64,000 bases of DNA from Nymphaea colorata (taxonomy: Eukaryota; Streptophyta; Magnoliopsida; Nymphaeales; Nymphaeaceae). The position numbers and the translations under genes were made by a program. The notes under the pieces were generated by a model that had not been told where the DNA came from, made no database searches, and saw only the letters and a program-made list of their open reading frames with translations. The stretch is taken from positions 23,316,283 to 23,380,282 of the forward strand of contig NC_045148.1 of assembly GCF_008831285.2 (NCBI RefSeq). The letters are read 5' to 3'. Below are positions 1-11,144 of this stretch, one piece after another (positions within the stretch are counted from its first letter, which is position 1; every line of letters begins with the position of its first letter).

Positions 1-2057
1 CACCTACCTCCTACACATTGATCGGATGCTTGTATTAAACCCCTTAGACTTTTTAATCTTCCTCGTCATTTGGTGTTCTGTTACATCAGTAATATTACTT
101 TGTATCTTCAAGTAAGAGACAAGTCCCTCCTTGAGGCTTTCTGGGATGAATTCAGCCATTTTTCAATGTTTGTTTGACCAATGGCCAAGCAAATGCTGGC
201 AAAAAAATGAACATCTTACGTTGCATGACCATGCAATTACTCTTAGAATCTCAAAATCATGAATCCCTCTAGCAAAGGGGAACCAAACCATGGCCTCAAT
301 TATATTGTGATATCTGAAATCACTAAACCACTCCCCTCAAAAGCAGGGTATCAAAAAGTCTCAGGTGATAGAGGTGTCCCAACATCCCAATCCTACAAAT
401 CCAATTGATGCCCTAATCTCCCCCATTTCCCTTACCACATAAAAATGTATAAGCCCTATACCAACATGCATGATGCAGAGGAAGATGTCAATCCTTTTCT
501 ATGGGGTGAAGTCTGGAGGTAGGGGCATTTTGATTGCAGAAATTCGTGAATGTGGCAGACAGATGAGGCTGATTTAGTTGGTTGAAATATATTGTTTCTT
601 TACGTAGAAACAAATGCAGGGTTATTCGTGATTGTGAAGTGCCAAAAAGGTACAACATGCAAGAGGGGAGTCCAATATAATTAATGAGAATTTGGAGCAT
701 AGCCCATCCTATAATAGCAGAAAACCATCTTTTCATTTTCCTTTGTTACCTTTCATGATTATCTTTTCAGCATCATGTTTTCTCCTATAGGAATTAGCCA
801 CTCTGGTTGCAATGAGGCCGGATTGAGGGAAAAAAATTGCAAGGTGTATTATTTCCAAAAAATCATGATAGCATGTGCTTAATATTAGTTACATTAATGG
901 TGGTGACTAAAGGCTGCTACTATAGAGTTCTTGTGAAAAGTTGAGTGGTGATATGTGGAAAATAAAACGTTATGCTCTGATTTGTCTACTGCCCAAGGTA
1001 GAGGGTGATTTATAATTTTTGTTTATTCCTTGACTAGCTTTCTATCTATACTCATATTCATGTTTTCCGCTTGAATTTTCTCATGTTTCACAAAAAAATG
1101 GCTTTGGTCACCATTTTGAAATGTGCTAACTGATATCATAGAATTGGCTATGCAACTTTGCATAAATTCAAATGCGATTAACATCTTCTATAATTTGTAA
1201 GGCCTACATTGTGTACACTAATTTCTTAAATAAGGTCACCTTCCAACATCACTCTTATGCTTGAAATAAGTACTTTAGTTACCAAGAGAAGCTCAAATAA
1301 TTTCTCTGGTTGCACAACCCATTTCCCTCATGCTAAGTATTCATGTAAATTAATTGATCATTTGATGCAGCATATAAGTGAATTACCATTGTTTTAAAAT
1401 ATGTATTACATATACACAAAAGTAAGCAAAAAAAAAAACGCAAGTTTTCGCGTTCACCCTACTACTTAATTCTCATTTCTTGGTTTCATGTTTGTGTGAG
1501 GTTTGTAAACCAACCTTCAAATTGTGGTAATATTGCCAAGTTACATGGACATTACAGGCCATTATGGAGGGTTGCTAAAGCAAGGTGCTCCTCTAATTTC
1601 AGGAACCATCAAGAAAAGCAATTTGTGAAAGGGAATAAACTGGGATGGAAAAAAATTATAATACTCTCAACTTGCCCTATCATTAGTGCCTATTTTTAGT
1701 TGTAATAACTATAAATTTTGGAGTATTAAAAAGAATGGTTATGAAGATACCGAACAAACAAATGCAGCTGACAAGTCAACCAAAAAAATACTGGTTCTAA
1801 AAAAGGATGCGAAGGCATTTTTGGTATTGTAGTAGGTTGTGTCTTATGTGATTTTTCCAACTATTGTTAGTGCTACAAAGTCCAAAGACCCTTCGTTACT
1901 TTTGAAACTTGATGAGGATGAAAAGATTAACCACAGTTCAAATTTAAACTTTATGAAGAGAGTCTAGAAGTTTGACAAGAAAATGTTGAGGTCAAAAATT
2001 TTTAGGCTAGACCATTTATTATTATGAAACAAACGAAGACTTTTGGTGAGGTTATAA

Positions 2058-2396
2058 ATGAGCAAAAAGGTAGTTGAAAAAGTCTTGGGAAGTCTCCCCT
2101 CTAAATCTGAACATGTTCATATTGCAATAGAAGAATCCAACGATTTATCTATGTACTTTATTGATGACTTAAGAGGGTCTCTTCTAGCTCATGAACAAAA
2201 TATAAATAGGTCAATAGCAAAAGTCTATCAAACTATATTAGATATTTCAAAAGAAACGAATGGAAGAAGTGATCAAAAGAACGAAGGAAAAACTCAAGGA
2301 CAAGGAGCCTTTAAAGGAACCACTCAAGGGCATGGTAGAGGAATGGGAAGATCTTTTGGTGCTTTTCGAAAGTGTTATGACATAGCAAGAAGGTAG
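2058..2396 (+). pseudogene. copia-1a gag fragment (UBN2-type)
   Basis: This open stretch of 112 codons encodes the C-terminal half of a copia gag, the RNA-binding structural protein of the retrotransposon particle. It begins with the family pattern of a hydrophobic VVEKVL helix, a SLP turn, then AIEES.DLS and a GSL.AHEQ.INRS helix. It ends in a basic, Gly/Gln-rich tail (GRSDQKNEG, then GRGMGRSFG). A normal gag of this type is about three times longer. Upstream gag residues can be read from about 1700 but are split by stops, and a frameshift sits immediately before this ATG, so the frame start is not a true start. The duplicate at 55698-56036 has the same length and about 95% identity. Confidence 0.8.
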
Positions 2397-2703
2397 TTGA
2401 GAACAATATTTTAGAGGAAAGTAGTTTCATGTTTGCAAGAAGTTTGTCATATCAAAGCCAAACGTTTTGAAATGGCAAAGCAATAAGCTAGTTTTGTTGA
2501 ACAAAATGATTTTTTTTTTCTTATGTACATCTATGAGTTTTAAAAGTTGAAAGTGTAAAATATATATAGTTTGTAAATTGTGGTTATAGTAACCATGACA
2601 TGTGGTATTCAAAAATATTCATGAGACTGTAAAGCTTGATATGTGGCTTGGAGACAACGAAAAAGTAAGTGTAAATTGCAAATTGAATTGTTAATATCAT
2701 GAT

Positions 2704-2856
2704 GTGTACTATGTTCTAGGGTCAGCTGAAAATTTATTTATTGTGGAGAACTTGATCCAAAAGGCCTACACCCTTTTATTTGAAAATGATGCTTGTGAAA
2801 TTGAAAATGGAAGCAGTATTATTCAAATTAAAAAAAATACTTTTAAAATCATCTAG
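2704..2856 (+). pseudogene. copia-1a protease to pre-integrase fragment
   Basis: About 50 codons in one frame give a sequence of the form YVLGSAENLFIVENLIQKAY, then LLFENDACEI. This matches the copia segment after the protease active site, where family members read roughly VPxLxxNLLSVxxLxxxGY followed by FxxxxCxI. The DSGA catalytic motif is not visible upstream. It lies in its proper place between gag and the pol remnant and is shared with block 1b at about 56345-56475. It is short and degenerate, and is assigned only by pattern and context. Confidence 0.6.
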
Positions 2857-3025
2857 ATAGGTGATTGTGCTTTTATTGCAAAGGTTGATCTTAATTGTAT
2901 GTATTGAGCCTAACTAAAGGTTATCATGTTGCCAACGGTCTTATTAAACCATTATCACCATCAAAATTTGTTACGTTTAGAAAGCCCATTGGTGCACAAA
3001 CACTTTTCACATAAAGGGGAAGAAA

Positions 3026-3361
3026 TGTTAGTTACTATACAAGAAGAAATTTATGGGTATCCCATGTGGGTAGCCAGCGTGGTGGCCATGGAAGTTTCAA
3101 GGACTTGATAGTTTATTATTTTAGGGGACTTTGCATGGTGTGCATCTTCTCCAAAGCATGGTGTTTTTTGGTGGGTCGTTTTTGAGTAGTGTTTCAAGAT
3201 GGCAGGGTGAGCCGTGTGGTAGCTTTGCTTCCTTTTTTTTCCTTTTTGCTTTTTAAATATATGGAGCATACTGAAAAATAAGTAAAGAGAAAAAAGGAAA
3301 TAGTGTTTTTGAGTGGTATTTTTGGGGTACGTTTGTCCGAGTTTCTTTAAACCAACCTTCA
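3026..3361 (+). repeat. copia-1a 3' LTR (putative)
   Basis: The sequence starts TGTTAGTTAC directly after an A/G-only polypurine run (3013-3025), the arrangement expected at a copia 3' LTR. It contains an AT-rich TAAATATAT stretch near 3253. It may end at CTTCA around 3361, where block 1b has the same CTTCA after a diverged run. No second copy of this LTR lies upstream, so the right edge is a guess. The equivalent in block 1b begins at 58092. Confidence 0.5.
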
Positions 3362-3814
3362 CCGTGATGCCCTAACACCCAGCATGAATAGCACTCCAAG
3401 AAGGGAGGAGGTGGAGACCATCAGAATAGCACCATGGACCTTCATTGACACGTGACCACCTGCAACATGCTACACTTTGTTATTCTTTCGGGTTGTGTGC
3501 AATATCGGAAAAGGAAGACTAGTGAATTTGTCGGTGGTGGTGGTCAAGTATCTGGAGATTCCGGCAGTCATGAATTAAATGGACACTCGTATCACCGGAA
3601 AAAAGTACAGAGAAAAGTACAAAACTAAAAGCACTACCCACCTGCTTAACAAAGGAAGAGGGAGAGGGCTATGATCAGCAAGGTAATACCACGTACAAGG
3701 CAAGGGAGCGGGTACCGGTTATGAAAAGATTGGTGCAAGAAGGGTTGAGGAGTGCAAAGCCGATCATCAGATTCCCTTTAATCATGCTGCTTTGGGAAGT
3801 AATTAGGGAAGTAC
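3362..3814. other. Duplicated flank without recognised gene
   Basis: This is single-copy-looking sequence apart from its partner at 58406-58861. It is less AT-rich than its surroundings. I see no convincing reading frame on either strand, though it lies downstream (minus sense) of the candidate gene at 3940-4182 and could hold its 3' untranslated region. The target site used by copia-2 in block 1b corresponds to about 3811-3815 and is uninterrupted here. Confidence 0.5.
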
Positions 3815-3939
3815 CTCCTTCCTGCTCAATTTGGGGTGCAACTTTGACAAAACGACACGTTAATTTGAGAACGACGCTACAAAGAGAGACAGAAGGAGAT
3901 GCAGGAGGAAGCAGATGGCAACTAGGATGGAAGAATGGG

Positions 3940-4182
3940 CTAGCAGTAATTCTCACCATCATCCGATAACACCGCCGATGTCGATGCCTCCTGCCGGCCC
4001 AATTCTACGTCTACCTCCACCTGATCAGGTGGAGTACCAGCGTCTGCATCTACTTCCAACTCCACCGAGAGGGCAGCGGGAAGTTCAGGGTCCTCTGGCC
4101 TGTTTACCGCAGGAGCAGTGTGGTAGAACAACCACATAGTGAAGCTGACGAAGTCCCTCACAAGGTCTGTGATAGAATTCAT
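3940..4182 (-). CDS. Candidate small host gene, 80 aa, function unknown
   Basis: This minus-strand frame has 80 codons plus TAG, starting at the ATG at 4182-4180. It begins MNSITDLVRDF, has a hydrophobic stretch with SFTMWLFYHTA (residues about 12-22), then a strongly acidic, Pro/Val-rich middle and an acidic C-terminus. By eye it is slightly over half G+C, well above its surroundings. Upstream in the same sense are a GA/CT-rich leader of about 200 nt and a TATA box at 4423-4430, a promoter-to-leader-to-ATG layout. A donor-like GTGAGA at 3956 and a pyrimidine-rich acceptor ending TTTGTAG at 3877 could remove an 80-nt intron, changing only the last few residues and ending at 3860. I recognise no family. 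The whole unit is absent from block 1b. It may be a true small gene, the first exon of a larger one, or a chance frame. Confidence 0.4.
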   Translation of the reverse strand: MNSITDLVRDFVSFTMWLFYHTAPAVNRPEDPELPAALSVELEVDADAGTPPDQVEVDVELGRQEASTSAVLSDDGENYC

Positions 4183-4422
4183 GTCTTCCCTCCTTTCCTT
4201 GCAGATGACTATGACCAAAACACTCTCCCTCTCCCTGGATCTCCCTCCCTCTCTCTCTCTTACTCTCTATCTCTCGGATGATGACTGCCAGATGAACAAA
4301 GCAACAGGGAACGAATGCTCGTCGAAGGAAGGAGTTTCCTTCTCTATTACCAAAGGGACAGGGAAGGAGGGAAAGATCAAGGATGGAGGATTTGGGTGGA
4401 TGGAACGGGAGGGATAAGGGAG

Positions 4423-4430
4423 TATTTATA
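4423..4430 (-). promoter_or_regulatory. Putative TATA box of the 3940-4182 frame
   Basis: The minus strand reads TATAAATA within CTTATAAATAC. Initiation about 30 bp downstream would leave a leader of about 210 nt rich in CT and GA runs before the ATG at 4182, typical of plant 5' untranslated regions. The assignment rests on position and sequence only. Confidence 0.4.
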
Positions 4431-4870
4431 AGTGAGAGGAGAGGGGATGGGCTTGAAAGTGAAAGAGAAGGGAAACCGATGCCAGAGGCATCTTTCTTTT
4501 CTTCGTCGTGTTTCTGTGGGCTTTGTTCCCGAATAGGCAGGCGACGGCAATTTTTTTTTTTTGTTGTGTTGTGGCCAACCATCTGGCCATTTTGCATTGC
4601 TCATTAATATTTTGGCTCTCTCTCCCTGATTTAGGATTCCTTTCTATATATTTATTTCTGTAAAATCGAGACCATTGATCAATGTCACTTTTAAAATAAT
4701 TTATGAGCTGTGGTCTTGTATTCTTCCAACAGTGTGGACGTGCATTGCATTTGGACCTGGAAGTAAGTGGGCGCGAAACCTGTCTCGCCTAAAACTCGTC
4801 TCCCACAAATATGGCCAACAAACTCGTTTCCCTCCATAATAATGGTTTTCACTTGGAAGCCTCTGTTCTA

Positions 4871-4952
4871 GGGGAGAGAGGCAGGTTGCAGGTGGTGTGT
4901 CACAGATCGAGGGGAGAGACGCGAGCAACTTGCAGGCGGTGTGTAGCAGATC
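4871..4952. repeat. Imperfect tandem duplication, about 40 bp unit
   Basis: Two neighbouring units start GGGGAGAGA at 4871 and 4911. Both continue through TTGCAGG.GGTGTGT to CAGATC, with a small indel between them. The block 1b copy lacks this segment entirely, the junction falling in GGGAGAGAATCAATACC near 63615. Confidence 0.7.
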
Positions 4953-5450
4953 TTACAGAAAAAGGCGAGCGACTATATCTCTAGACAGGATGTGTTCTCT
5001 TAACCACATCCATTATTTTTTGGATGTTCATATATTTTGGTTAGAATTCCGATTTCAAAACAATTGTAAAAGAAATCAATACCATATCCAAATCTGAATC
5101 CAACTTAAATCTCATTTTTAAATTCACATTTATATTTGAATCTGCATTTTAAATTGAATCCTAGCTGCACTATAATATGTTAATAGCCGACTTTCAAAAA
5201 CCTTGGACATTGGATATCAGATATTTAATATTTCAAATTTAATCTAAATCCTAGTCTCATCAGATATTTATTTAAATATGAATTTATATCTAAATTTAAT
5301 CGGATGTCATTTCTTAAATCCTGATCCAATTTAATTTCTTAATCAAATGTTGAAATTTAGTTTCATATTACTTTTTTTTTTGGAACCATTCAATCGTACA
5401 ACGGATCAAAATTGGATTTTATGACATCCTTGCAGATGGAGACCTCCAAA

Positions 5451-5648
5451 TATATTCTGTGAAAGAGGTTCTTCTTGAAATTTATTTTACTCCCAATTTA
5501 TTTTACTCCCTATTTCTAGTATACATGCAAATCTAAAATTTTGAAATGTACATTAAACAAGCGTATGTTTGGCTGCCCTTATCATGATCTTGAGCATCGA
5601 AACTCTTTCATTTCAGTATTTAGTCGATTTTTCACTTTCTCTCTCTCC

Positions 5649-5700
<52 letters not shown>

Positions 5701-7540
5701 ATGAGATGGTAGAGTAAGATTCACAAAATATAGAGAGAGAACCAGAGCCATGTGTTTGCTTGCATGCCATGGCAGGTGGTTTGTGAAAATCATGACTGAA
5801 AGCCAAAATTGACGTTGAGCCACGATTGGTAGCCTGTGAAAACTGACGACGACCATGGAAATCCACAATGATGATGGAAGAAATTGGAGATGAAGATCAG
5901 AGACAATATTACACAACAATTAATCACTTTGAAAATCAGCTCGCACATTTTGGGAGCTTAATATTTTGGTATTTCACGCATAAAAATTACGCATCATTAC
6001 CACTAGTCAATATATGCTTGCATTTTTGTTCGGGCAAAAGTCTGTTGGCCAATTAAATTTGTGAGATGGCGCAGCTCTACCTATTACCATCTGTGACCAC
6101 CTCATTCTTATTGACGTCAAAGAACACCCAATTGTTACGCATTATGGGTAGTGAGTTCACTTTGTAATAGGGTAACTGCTTACATGTAAAGTTTTTTAAT
6201 CTTACATGAAGAAAGTTACAAATTGAGCTTGTTTACATATACACGCTCGTGTTCCTTGTGTGGGATTCTGAAATACAGGAACAGACCTGTCGGCATGAGG
6301 TCTGATCATTTCTGGCACTTTATCAAGAAGTAATTAGACCGAGAACTATACTAAAATGTGTCATTTCCTAAACCCAAATGTCATCCAAAACCTAAGAAAG
6401 CAAACATACCATACCCTAATTTTGAAATCATGCATATGCTGAAATCTTAGTAGATATTAGAAATAGACTGAAAACAAGAAGAAATTAATATAAAGTTTGT
6501 TTATATCCGAATTATTATAGATCATTACAAATTGTTGTCTTAAATTTAATATGATGCATGCAAGACTAGGCCATATAGAACTGGAGTCCTGTCTCTAATA
6601 GGACATGAGTGGAGGACATGGACCTAGCAAAGAAATCTGGATCTGATACCAAAAATTGAAATCAAAATGTGAGAGATTTATATAATTCTTGTTTCAAATT
6701 GAAATGAAAACTATCATATCATGATATTGAGATTAAGAGTTCGTGATTGAAAATTTAAGGTCAGAAATCCATTAGATCATGTTCTCATATTAAATCTTTT
6801 AAAATCCAAATTTTGAGATAATAGATTCAAATATGGTGATTACATGATTTAAAGAATGGTACTTGGGCTTGATTCTGTGGGAATTGATCCATGGTTTATG
6901 ATGAAATACTCATTTGCTTAGAAAATCTATTCAAGTTCCAAAACCGAAAATGCAAGATCTAAAATCTAGGGTGTGAAATTTGAGATTTATGATTTGAGAC
7001 TCATATGTAAAATCAGATTTAAAATCCAAAGTCTGAAATTCAAGATCCAAAATCCAATATCTAAAATGCAAGATCCATAATACGATATGAAATCCCTAAT
7101 CTAAGATGTAAAATCCAATAATTGAGATTCAAATCCCATGTACTACAATTGGGTTTAATATCAAGGTTTAGACCAGTTATAAGGCTGATGATTTGAATCC
7201 AGTGCCATGAATTGAGCCTAAGATCCAAATAGGCTAGGGGTAGGTTGGTCAAAAGTAGGTTTAAACATACATAGGGATTGGTTTGACTGTAGTAAACGTG
7301 TTTGATATTATTCAAATCATGTGATATATGATATAAACTTCATTCATTTCATATGAATGGGTGTCCAAAGAAATTTGACTAGACAAAAAGGTTATGGAAA
7401 TAGGTTCACAAGTAGGTGACTCTAAGATGGATATGAGCTAGGTCTTTGTAGACTCAATGTCTACATGACCTAAGGTTTTTGAAATCATTTAAATAATTTA
7501 ACTTTCTAAATATTTTAGAAAAACATGATTTTGAAATGGT
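5451..7540. other. Intergenic DNA, no gene seen
   Basis: No supported coding sequence. It holds a compound microsatellite at 5636-5702 (CT, then TA, then GT). From about 6650 to 7180 there is a degenerate patchwork of short direct repeats built on AAATCCAAGATC and GAGATT words. These repeats resemble in composition the 30-bp array at 21135-21640, but I cannot fix a clean period here. Confidence 0.6.
5636..5702. repeat. Compound microsatellite (CT)n(TA)n(GT)n
   Basis: An uninterrupted succession of CT repeats (to about 5663), TA repeats (to 5684) and GT repeats (to about 5700). Confidence 0.95.
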
Positions 7541-7553
7541 TCTCGTGTGAGAA

Positions 7554-7797
7554 CCATTAGTGCCTAAACATATAGAAGTCCATTGCTACTGGGCTGACCC
7601 AGTGTTCCATTAGTGCCTAAACATATAGAAGTCGATTGCCTTTATTGTGAGGGAAAAATACAAGATAGAACCGTGCTAACTTTATATGTCAGAAGTGAAA
7701 AACAACTAACCAATATTTTCACCAAGAGTCATGCGAAAGAGCAGCATCAATGCATAGCCAGCAAATTTGGACAAGTTGACATTTGTACACCAACTTA
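7554..7797 (+). pseudogene. copia RNase H C-terminal fragment (third copia family)
   Basis: The frame from about 7610 reads KHIEVDC, then GKIQDRTVL, then SEKQLTNIFTKS and a final SKFGQVDI with a stop at 7796. This is the end of copia RNase H, where intact elements read KHIEVDCHFVREK ... DQLADIFTKxL. A purine run AAGGGGGAG follows the stop, the expected polypurine tract before a 3' LTR. The first motif is preceded by a duplication: about 33 bp beginning CCATTAGTGCC occurs at 7554 and again at 7607. No other pol domains lie upstream, so this is a 5'-truncated relic. Block 2a begins within about 25 bp. Confidence 0.75.
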
Positions 7798-10639
7798 AGG
7801 GGGAGACTATAACGTGATTTTTGGAGAAGCGGTCAGCATCTTCACCCCCAGCGAAGGCATATCAAGTGGTTGCACATTTTTGGAAGTGATATCTTTTATT
7901 CCTAGAACCTTATTGTTCTCCTAGTGAATGCATTTTGGCTGTTCTTAATTTCTTGGTTTTGAGATTTCTTCCCATGCTCATTATCCTGTAGCCCTTTATA
8001 TTCTCACTTTATATGATGTCTCTTCTTCTCCTTGGATGTATGCTAATATGTCAAACCGTGTAACCTTTTGTGTGATGATTTCTTGATGATTTTATTGATT
8101 GATATCATGATTTAATTGATAAAGAATAACAATATGTGAGTCATGACATAGCTCAAAGGTGGTCAATTTCAAGGATTGCCCACACAAGATCCACCATGGT
8201 CAATTCATGCACCAACAGTTGACAAGGTAACTCCAAAAAGCTCATATGTTTGTACATGTGTGTAAGCATGTAAGGGAAAGAATCACATGGGTTCATGTAA
8301 ATGGGTGGCAAAATATATTTGTGAGGAGGTTAACACGGATGAAGATAAAAGACCAAAAGTATAATTTTTTCATCTTTATGCATTGCATGGATTAGTAAAG
8401 TTTATTCAAACAACATGGAGTTGCTAGTTCATTACCAACTACAAAGACACTTAAGGGCAAAGGAGTTAGCACTCGCAGATATAATTCATGATTTCCATGA
8501 GTCTAATAGACTCCAAAGTTTGATTATGCAATCCTTTCAAGCATCCATGAAAGGTCATACAATATGGTTGTGAAAATTATCGAAACCAACAATCTAAACC
8601 AGATCATTAATTCACTGGACTAAAAGATTAGCAATATATCAGATGTTTTTTGACTTAAAAGAATCAGATGCCAGGACTAATGATCATAACTTTCTGTTCG
8701 CTTTTTAGTATCATAAACATATGTTATACACACACTTTAGCAGTTAGGTTTCCAAAATGATTGCCTAGAAACACTGGTATAAAAAAGATTGGATGGCCAG
8801 ATGCATGTCGATATCATTATGTGTACTTCTTGGCATAATTTTTTTTTTTATTTCTTGCCCCATGCATCTTTTTTTTTGCAGCTTTTCTCATAGCTAATTT
8901 GTCAATAACAAATCATGTTCTTGTTTAAGCAAACAGACTTTGTATAGATATTGTTTCTAAATTCCACATTCAAACTTTGAAAGTAATCACACCAATTGCA
9001 TGAACAAGGAACTCTAAAGACATGTGATATATATGATAGTGGATATAAATTGTTATTTTGAATCTACTTGTTTTGGTAACTTTTTTATGCTTATAACTGT
9101 TATGCCATTTGCCATGATTATCTAATGGATGGATATGAATTCTTCTCCTTAGGAATCAAGCAGCTCCTTCAAAAATTAAGTTGATTATATATTCAATTTT
9201 CGTTAGCTTTTTTGACGTTGTATACCCATAGACCTATATATTATCCTTGGCTAAGAAAAGAGAATTGAGAGTTTAAAAGGAATATATATCGATTATTAGA
9301 AAACTTTTTTTTGGGTGAATATTAGAAAAAGCTCTTTGCTTTGCCTGGTTTGTGAAAAACTTTCTAATATGCCATTTGCCGTGATTATTGACGGTTGCAT
9401 ATTAGGGGGTTGAAATTAACCAGATAGCCTTCCTACTTGGAAAGGAGGATTCTTTCCTCTAGGAAAATGAAAGAAGAAAGTCACGTTCTAAAGAATAATT
9501 AAAATATATATCTGATATTTAATCTAAAAATAACAAAAATCCCCATCTCCTCGAATGGTAGATCGAACACGCCCATGTTAAGCACCAAAAATGCGAACTT
9601 CTCTGTCTCTAAAGCCCACCCCTCTCTCTATTTTGAACACACCAAGAAGATGTTTGATTGCCATTAAACCTAGTTTTCTTGGCTGGTAATAATTTTTTTT
9701 TCCTTTCCTTACCTTGGGTTTTTTCATATATACTTCTTGGACCCAGTATTACCTCAGATTGTTCTAACCAGTCAATTCTTATTACCTTTTCATTTCTCCA
9801 TTTTTTTCTAGTGAACTTATTCAAATAATATTACAAAAAAATGGTTTAAATAAAAGAAAGAAGCATACGGATGTAAAAAAAATTTGAAAGAAAAGGAGAG
9901 TAGGAAGAGGAGGAGGATTCCTTTTGGGGAAGAAGAGAGAGAAGAGATCTTGCTAATTTTCTTTTTTTTTTTTGCATTTTATCTTTATTATTTTATGAAT
10001 TTCTTCCTTTAAACTGGTTGGCATAATTTTACAAAAAAAATAGGATGGATAATACCATTTTCTTGAAATTTACTACTCGACCTTGGACCTTTTTGCAAAA
10101 AGTTTTATGGTCATGGGGCATATGTGATATTTCAAAAGAATTTATGGGTTGAGAAGTGCCTGGTTGGCTAGGATTTCAAACATGGTTTTTATTTATTTTT
10201 AGCCATTGAGTCCAGGTGAGTAACTTAATTTATATTTTCTATGTGTTTTTCTCCTAAAAATACGAAAAAATAATTTTTTGGATGCACAAAGTGAACCCTA
10301 TCGCTCGGTTGAGAGGCTGAAGCCTCCCCTCCTTCACCTTGCCCTTTGGATCGAGACCTGCATGGGGACTCCACAAAGGATGTTAAATGTACCTACTCAT
10401 AATTAATGATTTGGGCTCCCCATATAAGCTAATTAAGTACTTCTCAACAGGTCAATGATGGGGTAATTTTATATTGAAGAAAATTCTTATGTGTTTCTTT
10501 TTTCTTCTTTTTTTGTTTATATGTAACTAAACTTTCACTAACAAACATGGCCTAGATTGAGACCAAAAACTAATTGGGGCATTATTCTTTGTTATATATG
10601 TATTGGCCTTTAGGTTTAAACAGCCAATGATCTAATAAG

Positions 10640-11120
10640 GTCTACTGGCAATCTAGGCTTGGGCATCAGCCTGGCACGGCCGATAAGGAGTTAGGCTCGG
10701 ACCGGCCCTCAACTCATAACTGTGGCTTGGCCCCACCCCAACACTCGAAACCCGAGCTCAGACCCGACTCAGTTAAAATTTAAAATATATATTTTTAACA
10801 TAAAATAATATGTAGGTATAATTAATTGTAATAAAATACTATAATTATGTATATATAATAAACAAAAATAACATTAAAACTCTTTTATCAGGTGGAGTCG
10901 GGCTTAGTCAAGCCCACCTGGTTCAGCCCGATGCCTTTTTTTGGGCTTGAGCCTTGTTCGAGTCGAGCCGCGTATTGGGTACCCGGCCCATTGCCCCGAT
11001 GCCCAGGCTTATGGCAATCTCAGGGAAAGTGGGTATTCCATGTGCAAGCACCCTACATAGGACAAGGCACTGGGGACCTATCATGCAAAGGGGGCTTGGC
11101 CCATTGAGCTGAGACCCACT
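10640..11120. repeat. GC-rich island of short GGGC/GCCC words
   Basis: Two clusters rich in GGGCTT, GGCCC and CCCGA words (about 10640-10770 and 10890-11110) flank an AT-rich core in otherwise AT-rich DNA. The block 2b equivalent is 37980-38590. Such GGGCC-rich modules often belong to nonautonomous DNA transposons in plants, but I could not find clean terminal inverted repeats or a target duplication, so no class is assigned. Confidence 0.5.
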
Positions 11121-11144
11121 CGTCCCAAACATTAAAATTATTTT

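Larger units (their letters stand above)
1690..3361 (+). mobile_element. Decayed Ty1/copia element, copia-1 copy a (internally deleted)
   Basis: This is a degenerate plus-strand copia element. It reads in order: a gag start resembling the usual NYxxW motif (about 1705), the UBN2-type gag core (2058-2396), the protease to pre-integrase stretch (2704-2856), an abrupt jump to the last residues of RNase H near 2925, a polypurine tract (3013-3025) and an LTR beginning TGTTAG at 3026. Integrase, RT and most of RNase H are missing. The related copy at 55330-58405 keeps RT and RNase H, so the loss here is an internal deletion of about 1.4 kb. I find no 5' LTR or primer-binding site, so the left end is undefined. 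Confidence 0.75.
1..5450. repeat. Segmental duplication block 1a
   Basis: This stretch is repeated in the same orientation from 53678 to the end of the window; position 1 pairs with 53678 and about 5450 with 64000. Over the 339-bp gag frame I count 18 differences (about 5%). Block 1b has two interruptions relative to this copy. It carries the copia-2 insertion, with loss of the equivalent of 3815-4767, and it lacks about 195 bp equivalent to 4877-5073. Conversely, this copy lacks about 1.4 kb of copia-1 pol that block 1b keeps between the equivalents of 2928 and 2930. Positions 1-1690 hold no recognisable gene: only short chance frames, a poly-A tract near 1430 and ordinary AT-rich sequence. 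The true left edge lies outside the window. Confidence 0.9.

Noticed and set aside
4085-4597. 170-codon minus-strand frame and overlapping plus-strand frames in the same region
   Set aside because: They run through the CT/GA-rich leader and TATA region of the better-supported 3940-4182 frame. Low-complexity Ser/Pro/Leu-rich composition explains their openness.
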